DNA from: Candidatus Bathyarchaeota archaeon
GTDB taxonomy: Archaea; Thermoproteota; Bathyarchaeia; 40CM-2-53-6
Length of the DNA stretch: 9,893 nt
NCBI GenBank assembly: GCA_005884605.1
Contig: VBBE01000057.1
Span: 1 to 9,893, forward strand
Reading direction: 5' to 3'
This document shows positions 6,478 to 9,893 of this stretch, piece by piece (the first letter of the stretch is position 1; each line of letters starts with the position of its first letter). Under the pieces are notes generated by a model. That model was not told where the DNA came from. It worked only from the letters and a program-made list of their open reading frames with translations, and did no database searches. The position numbers and the translations under genes were made by a program.

Positions 6478-6657
6478 ATGAAGCGCGAGCACATTATTGG
6501 GGCGATTGTGATAGCGGTCGGAATTGCCTTGGTTGAGGCAGGAGCCTACAACGAATTGGGCCAAGTGGAGTATGGTATCAACATCGGAACCCTACTGTTG
6601 CTAATTGGATTCCTGACGCTGATCGCTGGAGCTGCTTTGTCCCTTAGCCACAAGTAG
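6478..6657 (+). CDS. Small two-helix membrane protein (59 residues)
   Basis: ATG at 6478 to TAG at 6657 encodes MKREHIIGAIVIAVGIALVE, then AGAYNELGQVEYGINIGTLL, then LLIGFLTLIAGAALSLSHK. Two hydrophobic helices (about 6-20 and 35-55) are joined by a polar loop containing ELGQVEYG. The short basic start and the basic C-terminal end put both termini in the cytoplasm by the positive-inside rule. The clean hydrophobic pattern and a TATA-like element at a proper distance support a real gene. No family is recognised. It resembles in size and topology the divergent 64-residue protein at 6073-6267, but the sequences are not clearly homologous. Confidence 0.6.
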   Translation: MKREHIIGAIVIAVGIALVEAGAYNELGQVEYGINIGTLLLLIGFLTLIAGAALSLSHK

Positions 6658-6961
6658 AGAAGCCGTAAGAAATCCTGGGCGGGTTGAGATCTTCGCCTTG
6701 CTATTTCGGTCTTACCGTGTGCCGTCCTGGGGCATCCTGGCCGGTATTGTCAACAGTCCTCCTTCGCTTCGTCCGGACGTGACGGAGAGATTGGAGTTGA
6801 CGTGTTGTGCTTTCCTCTAGGAGCCTGCTGCGTCTCTTGTTCTCGGACTCCTTGTGATCAGCCTTCTTCATCTTCAACGCTACGCTATCTCGTCTCAAGA
6901 CAAGGGTATAAGAATCGGGAAACCGGAATAGACCAGTTCCTGAAGGGTTACCAGAACAGCC
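6658..6961. other. Non-coding stretch upstream of the csl4 operon
   Basis: About 300 bp lies between the small membrane-protein gene and csl4. It holds the csl4 promoter near its end and a 10-bp palindrome CGTCCGGACG at 6770-6779. A minus-strand frame from an ATG at 6871 to 6701 would give a 56-residue, very basic peptide (MKKADHKESENKRRS onward, ending GRHTVRPK). Its composition is unusual, it has no recognisable family, and the same frame stays open antisense through csl4, so I do not call it a gene. No tRNA or known structured RNA was recognised. Confidence 0.4.
6906..6912 (+). promoter_or_regulatory. TATA box of the csl4-pcna gene cluster
   Basis: GTATAAG, followed by A-rich bases, lies 49 nt before the csl4 ATG. 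It predicts a transcript start near 6935 and a leader of about 25 nt. It is the best TATA-like element before the seven-gene cluster, and no comparable element was noticed between the later genes. Confidence 0.5.
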
Positions 6962-7318
6962 ATGATAAAGAAGCTGGATGGACAATTCGTTGTTCCAGGA
7001 GTAAAGCTTGGTGTTGTCGAGGAGTTCATGCCAGGTCGCGGAACAGTCGAGGTGGAGGGAACAGTCTACTCGTCTCAGACGGGAGTAGCCGCAGTCGATT
7101 CCAACCGCCACATAGTGTCGGTGAAAACCTCCGCTGGACCCCCGATCGTTCCTGAGGAGGGATCCACTATTATAGGCGTTGTTGAAAAAGTCCAAGAGAA
7201 AATGGCTATCATCAACATCATCGTAGTTGACGGGCACAAGCTCCAACCACCCTTCACAGGCATGCTGCACATCTCCAACGCAGAAGACTTCGGGGCTGGA
7301 GGAAATGTGCCAAGTTGA
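6962..7318 (+). CDS. csl4: Exosome complex RNA-binding subunit Csl4, C-terminally truncated
   Basis: Csl4 is a cap subunit of the archaeal exosome, which degrades RNA 3' to 5' and adds A-rich tails; it binds RNA and recruits partners. The N-terminal domain is clear: FVVPGVKLGVVEEFMPGRGT then VEGTVYSSQTGVAAVD, with the typical G-x-V-Y and S-x-x-G-x-A pattern. The S1 domain starts at about residue 65 (EGSTIIGVVEKVQEKMAIIN) and reaches GMLHISNAEDFG. Normal archaeal Csl4 is about 180-190 residues: the S1 domain continues for about 40 more residues and a four-cysteine zinc ribbon ends the protein. Here the protein stops at residue 118 with GAGGNVPS, and the stop overlaps the rpoL start (TTGA, 7315-7318), leaving no room for the missing part in any frame. 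This looks like an in-place deletion, a lineage-specific short form or an assembly error. It is the first gene of the cluster. Confidence 0.85.
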   Translation: MIKKLDGQFVVPGVKLGVVEEFMPGRGTVEVEGTVYSSQTGVAAVDSNRHIVSVKTSAGPPIVPEEGSTIIGVVEKVQEKMAIINIIVVDGHKLQPPFTGMLHISNAEDFGAGGNVPS

Positions 7319-7608
7319 AGGTTAACGTCTTGAAAAAGTCCAAGGGATTCCTCAAGGTTGAGATGGAGGGAGAAGGACACACATTCGGTCATCTAATGCA
7401 AGATGCGCTCCTCGAAGACAAGACAGTGGACTGGGCAGGCTACGATCTCCCACACCCACTCTTCACCAAACCAATCATAACCTTGAGAATGAAAGGCGAG
7501 ACCTCAGCCGAGAAGGCTTTGGAGCGAGCCGCGGAAAAAATCCACTCTGACACCGAGGAATTCATAGAAAAGTTCAGTGCCGCAGTAACCGCCGAAGCTG
7601 AAAGCTAG
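7315..7608 (+). CDS. rpoL: DNA-directed RNA polymerase subunit L
   Basis: This 97-residue protein matches archaeal Rpo11/RpoL, the counterpart of eukaryotic Rpb11, which pairs with RpoD (Rpb3) to form the assembly platform of RNA polymerase. Diagnostic features are the N-terminal strand MKVNVLKKSKGFLKVEMEGE, the GHTFGHLMQDALLEDKTVDW segment matching the family's EDHTFLNLL region, the AGYDLPHPL turn (A-x-Y-x-x-P-H-P), and the long C-terminal helix (SAEKALERAAEKI through EFIEKF). The length is normal for the family. The start is TTG within a 4-base TTGA overlap with the csl4 stop, so the two are translationally coupled. The alternative of a later start would remove the first conserved strand. 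Confidence 0.93.
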   Translation: MKVNVLKKSKGFLKVEMEGEGHTFGHLMQDALLEDKTVDWAGYDLPHPLFTKPIITLRMKGETSAEKALERAAEKIHSDTEEFIEKFSAAVTAEAES

Positions 7609-7622
7609 CCGGAGACCGCCCT

Positions 7623-8300
7623 CTGCTATCGAGGGGCATCATCTTCGATTTTGATGGCACACTCTACGGAGACTGGAGACTCTGGATTTCCCTGATCGAA
7701 CAGACCCTCAGAGAATTCAACCTCACAATCACCGCATACGACGCTCTTGAGCTGGCCCGAAACCTCATCAAATCGGGGCAAGGAGGAGAGAGCCTGAAGA
7801 TAAGCGGACTAGCCGTCTCGCTTGCCCGAGAACAAGGACTCGACTGCGACGAGGAGGTTCGCACCAGATTCTTCGAGAAGCTAGACGCCAAAATGGATGA
7901 GACGGGACCCGGAAAGGATCTAGTCGGACTCTTGGAGCAACTCCGACAGAAAGGGGTCATCATGGGCCTAGTGACTTTCGTACGAAAAACACGGCTTTCC
8001 AGACGTTTGGAGACGTGGAAACTAGGAGACTACTTTCGTTGCGCGGTTACTCCAGAGCAAGTTGTGGAATTCAAACCATCGCCGCAACCCTACCTCAAAG
8101 CCATCGAGGCGTTCCACCTCAAGCCGAGGGAATGTTTTGTCGTCGGAGATGAGCCTGTTGACATGTTGGGGGGAAAACGGGCCGGAGCAAAGACAGTAGG
8201 ACTGCCTCAGGGATTTTATTCACGGGAAGAGTTAGAAGAGGCAGGCGCTGAGTCGATAATAACCTCCCTGGACGAGTTACCGTCCATCCTCTTCAAATGA
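7623..8300 (+). CDS. HAD-superfamily hydrolase (phosphoglycolate phosphatase-like), apparent CTG start
   Basis: All four HAD motifs are present, numbered from a CTG at 7623. Motif I is IIFDFDGTLY, with nucleophile D9 and acid/base D11. Motif II is GLVTF with T118. Motif III is K151 in FKPSPQPYLKA. Motif IV is VVGDEPVDM with D176 and D180. A helical cap (about 16-90) lies between motifs I and II, so this is a subfamily I enzyme hydrolysing a small phosphorylated substrate, unknown here. The frame is open back to 7602 but contains no ATG, GTG or TTG before motif I; the first in-frame ATG (7893) would delete the nucleophile. A GGAG at 7611-7614 lies 8 nt before the CTG, so a CTG start, possibly coupled to rpoL termination at 7608, is the best reading. 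The residues I, F, D just after make the N-terminus certain to within a few residues. Confidence 0.85.
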   Translation: MLSRGIIFDFDGTLYGDWRLWISLIEQTLREFNLTITAYDALELARNLIKSGQGGESLKISGLAVSLAREQGLDCDEEVRTRFFEKLDAKMDETGPGKDLVGLLEQLRQKGVIMGLVTFVRKTRLSRRLETWKLGDYFRCAVTPEQVVEFKPSPQPYLKAIEAFHLKPRECFVVGDEPVDMLGGKRAGAKTVGLPQGFYSREELEEAGAESIITSLDELPSILFK

Positions 8301-8342
8301 GCACCTTCAATAGCCCATGAACTATTGTCGCGGTGATCCTGT

Positions 8343-8711
8343 TTGAACGACGAGGATCTTGGCAAGATTCTCACGGACACCCGCCTCGCCCAGTTTGGAG
8401 ACTCTCTTCTGAACTTCGCCTACTCGATAGCTCTAACAGAAACAACCGGTCGACCCAGAGGAACGAAGGTCCCGGACAAGATCCTCGCAGATGCAGCCGC
8501 AAAAGCTGGACTGAGAAAACGTCTCCCGAGACGAGTGGGCCGAGGAGATGTCGCTAACAGTCTGGAGGCCTTGCTGGGGCACGTGTGGTTGCAGAAAATG
8601 ATCACTCTCGAGGAAATCGTGGCATGTCTCAAGACGGAGAATCTTGACCCCAGCAAGAACTTCTCAACCCTAGTGGAGATCTCTCTGTCCAAGCTTGAAC
8701 AACAATCATGA
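8343..8711 (+). CDS. RNase III-domain family protein, short form without dsRNA-binding domain
   Basis: This 122-residue protein is a single RNase III-like domain. RLAQFGDSLLNFAYSIAL (14-31) matches the signature helix (LExLGDxxL), and VANSLEALLGHVWLQ (70-84) matches the second acidic helix (DxxEAxxGA). There is no double-stranded-RNA-binding domain, as in Mini-III and mitochondrial ribosomal relatives. Of the four acids that bind magnesium in active RNase III, D20 and E75 are kept. The Glu of the signature helix appears replaced (A16 or Q17) and the Asp three before E75 is Asn (N72). Cleavage activity is therefore doubtful, and a structural or RNA-binding role is possible. The start is TTG; an in-frame TGA just upstream (8334-8336) excludes earlier starts. 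The stop overlaps the ATG of the next gene (ATGA, 8708-8711), showing coupling. Confidence 0.75.
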   Translation: MNDEDLGKILTDTRLAQFGDSLLNFAYSIALTETTGRPRGTKVPDKILADAAAKAGLRKRLPRRVGRGDVANSLEALLGHVWLQKMITLEEIVACLKTENLDPSKNFSTLVEISLSKLEQQS

Positions 8712-9202
8712 CGCGCAGTCTCACTGTCAAGAAAGAGATCAGGACTCTAGGGCTCGACCTATGCAACCCTCTACGCGTAGTGGGCGCCGTCACGAGAGGT
8801 GGCGATTATCTCGACGGAGTTCTCGTCCTACCCTCAAATCCTACGCTCGAGACCACATGGATCGCGTCTAAGATTATCAGAACGCGATTTTTTCCCGAGC
8901 TCAGACTGATCATGACGCACGATCCAGAAAAGCAACTCGACCCCGATCTGATTGAGAGGTTGACCAAACTGCCAGTCATCACGGTCGACTCGACGAGAAA
9001 GAGACAATCTGACGGGATCAAATTAAACAAGGTTGGACCGAAGCAATTGCAGGTAAAAAGCTCCCTTCCTCCAAGGATCCTTCAAGAAATACTCTCCACA
9101 ACCTCGGCAATAGGAATCCTCCCCGAGCCTCTACGAATAGCCCACTTACTCTCTGGATCGCGATTCTTCGCGAAAAACACACGTTTCCAAGCCAACAAAT
9201 AA
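8708..9202 (+). CDS. DUF99 family protein (endonuclease V-like fold)
   Basis: Several DUF99 hallmarks are present. The start KKEIRTLGLDLC fits the family's KxxIRVxGID. VVGAVTRGGDYLDGVLV corresponds to VVGVVxRG...xDGVL. LRLIMTHD, KLPVITVDSTRK (the tglPVI strand) and the ending LPEPLRIAHLLSGSRF follow. The length of 164 is slightly shorter than usual because the segment between the PVI strand and the C-terminal motif is compact. DUF99 proteins are archaeal and are thought to share the endonuclease V/RNase H-like fold; their biochemical role is not established. The gene follows the RNase III-like gene with a 4-base overlap and precedes tfs by 35 nt, which fits a function in nucleic-acid metabolism, though that is inference. 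Confidence 0.85.
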   Translation: MTRSLTVKKEIRTLGLDLCNPLRVVGAVTRGGDYLDGVLVLPSNPTLETTWIASKIIRTRFFPELRLIMTHDPEKQLDPDLIERLTKLPVITVDSTRKRQSDGIKLNKVGPKQLQVKSSLPPRILQEILSTTSAIGILPEPLRIAHLLSGSRFFAKNTRFQANK

Positions 9203-9237
9203 ATTCGCCTCCTAGCGCTTGGATAGCGGAACCTGTT

Positions 9238-9561
9238 TTGCAGTTCTGTCCGAAATGCGGGTCCACGCTCCTACCCGCCAAGAGAGAGAAGAAAGTATTC
9301 ATGGCCTGTGGAAAGTGCGGCTACACAAGCAGCCGCGGCGATAAGCAAGTTAGCAGGCTGGCCCATGAAAGAGAGAAGATCATCGTCATAGGACGGGAAG
9401 AACAGAAGATAAGGACCCTTCCGAAGACGAAGGCTGAATGCCCAAAGTGCAACAATCACGAGGCGTTCTACTGGCTCGTCCAGACGAGGGGCGGCGACGA
9501 GTCTTCGACCCAATTCTTTAGATGTACCAACTGCGGAGCAACGTGGCGGGAGAATAGCTAG
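9238..9561 (+). CDS. tfs: Transcription factor S (TFIIS-like transcript cleavage factor)
   Basis: This 107-residue protein has two zinc ribbons. The N-terminal one is FCPKCGS with C4, C7, C24 and C27. The C-terminal one is ECPKC with C68 and C71, and RCTNCGATWRE with C96 and C99. The C-terminal ribbon carries the essential acidic pair D87-E88 in TRGGDESSTQFF, the hairpin that enters the RNA polymerase funnel and stimulates cleavage of backtracked RNA. It is therefore an active TFS rather than one of the inactive paralogues. Length is normal. The start is TTG at 9238, giving MQFCPKCG, the standard family start. Its stop lies just before pcna. Linkage with rpoL in the same cluster fits a role with RNA polymerase. 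Confidence 0.94.
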   Translation: MQFCPKCGSTLLPAKREKKVFMACGKCGYTSSRGDKQVSRLAHEREKIIVIGREEQKIRTLPKTKAECPKCNNHEAFYWLVQTRGGDESSTQFFRCTNCGATWRENS

Positions 9562-9632
9562 AATTGCTGGAAAGTTCAATAGCGGAAACATCGGCCACGA
9601 AGGACACTAAGAAGGAAAAGCCGGCAAACCCC

Positions 9633-9893
9633 ATGTTCAAAGCCACAATGAACGACGCCCGACTGTTCCGCAACCTCATAGGAGCAATCTCAAGCCTCAT
9701 TGAAGAGGCCGACTTCAACGCATCGCCCGATGGGATCAAGCTGCGATCTATGGATCCGTCGCACATAGCCATGGTCGACTTCGAGTGGCCCAAGACAGCC
9801 TTCGACACTTACGAGTGCACAGCTCCAACGAAGCTGCGCCTAAGCGTCTCAAACCTCCTCAAACTGTTGAAGAGGACAAAGAGTGACGAATCC
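9633..9893 (+). CDS. pcn: DNA polymerase sliding clamp (PCNA), N-terminal part
   Basis: The visible 87 residues are the first half of PCNA domain 1: MFKATMNDARLFRNLIGAIS, then SLIEEADFNASPDGIKLRSM, then DPSHIAMVDFEW. The conserved DPSH-(I/V)-A motif and the SNLLKLLKRTKS stretch are diagnostic. PCNA forms the trimeric ring that tethers DNA polymerase, ligase and nucleases to DNA. The gene runs off the right edge. The usual family start corresponds to the ATG at 9633. The frame is, however, open upstream to a TTG at 9564, just after the tfs stop. That start would add 23 hydrophilic residues (LLESSIAETSATKDTKKEKP and so on), unusual for PCNA. I prefer the ATG. Confidence 0.92.
   Translation, partial: MFKATMNDARLFRNLIGAISSLIEEADFNASPDGIKLRSMDPSHIAMVDFEWPKTAFDTYECTAPTKLRLSVSNLLKLLKRTKSDES

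Noticed and set aside
6770..6830. Minus-strand GAGGAAAGC, resembling a conserved block of RNase P RNA
   Set aside because: The second conserved block (ACAGAA followed by GGCTTA) is absent and the flanks do not form the expected P4 pairing.
6701..7270. Minus-strand 189-codon frame, including a 56-residue basic peptide from 6871
   Set aside because: More than half is antisense to csl4 and reads like noise; the basic tail has no recognisable family and no clear promoter of its own.
7893..8300. HAD gene beginning at the ATG at 7893
   Set aside because: This would delete the catalytic aspartates of motif I and the cap, both of which are plainly encoded in the same frame upstream.
9271..9808. Minus-strand frames of 106 and 96 codons
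   Set aside because: Antisense shadows of tfs and pcna.
1..9893. CRISPR arrays, tRNA or rRNA genes
   Set aside because: No regularly spaced direct repeats, and no tRNA or rRNA-like sequence was recognised by eye on either strand.

Overview
The window is archaeal. The right third carries hallmark archaeal information-processing genes: exosome subunit Csl4, RNA polymerase subunit L, transcription factor TFS and the PCNA sliding clamp. They are tightly packed and on one strand. The PCNA and TnpB sequences look most like those I know from Thermoproteota, in particular Nitrososphaeria/Thaumarchaeota-like lineages. That placement is inference from remembered family sequences, not a computed phylogeny. 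TTG is a very common start codon here, and TAG is a common stop.

Layout. (1) 1-794, minus strand: an IS200/IS605-type TnpB, cut by the left edge and interrupted by one in-frame TAG codon. (2) 912-2726, minus: a membrane-anchored extracellular phosphoesterase with PKD and Ig-like modules. (3) 3006-3536, plus: a protein made of two Lrp/AsnC effector (RAM) domains with no DNA-binding domain. (4) 3602-3892, plus: a short open frame that looks like a secreted-protein remnant, converging on (5) a ribbon-helix-helix protein of unknown function at 3884-4507, minus. (6) 4651-5982, plus: a secreted protein with an unrecognised Cys/His-rich N-terminal domain and two Ig-like repeats. (7) 6073-6267, minus, and 6478-6657, plus: two divergent tiny proteins, each with two membrane segments. 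The promoter region between them contains a striking inverted repeat. (8) 6962-9893, plus: csl4, rpoL, HAD hydrolase, RNase III-like protein, DUF99 protein, tfs and pcna (partial).

How they fit together. The left two thirds is an accessory region of surface or secreted proteins, small regulators and a mobile element. The right third is a conserved core operon linking RNA decay (exosome), transcription (RpoL, TFS) and replication (PCNA), with three embedded nucleic-acid or phosphatase enzymes.

Most notable points: the TnpB gene is easy to miss because it runs off the edge and has an amber codon; Csl4 lacks the end of its S1 domain and its zinc ribbon; the HAD gene has no ATG/GTG/TTG start before its catalytic motif; and the RNase III-like protein appears to have altered active-site residues. 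I found no tRNA, rRNA or CRISPR array.
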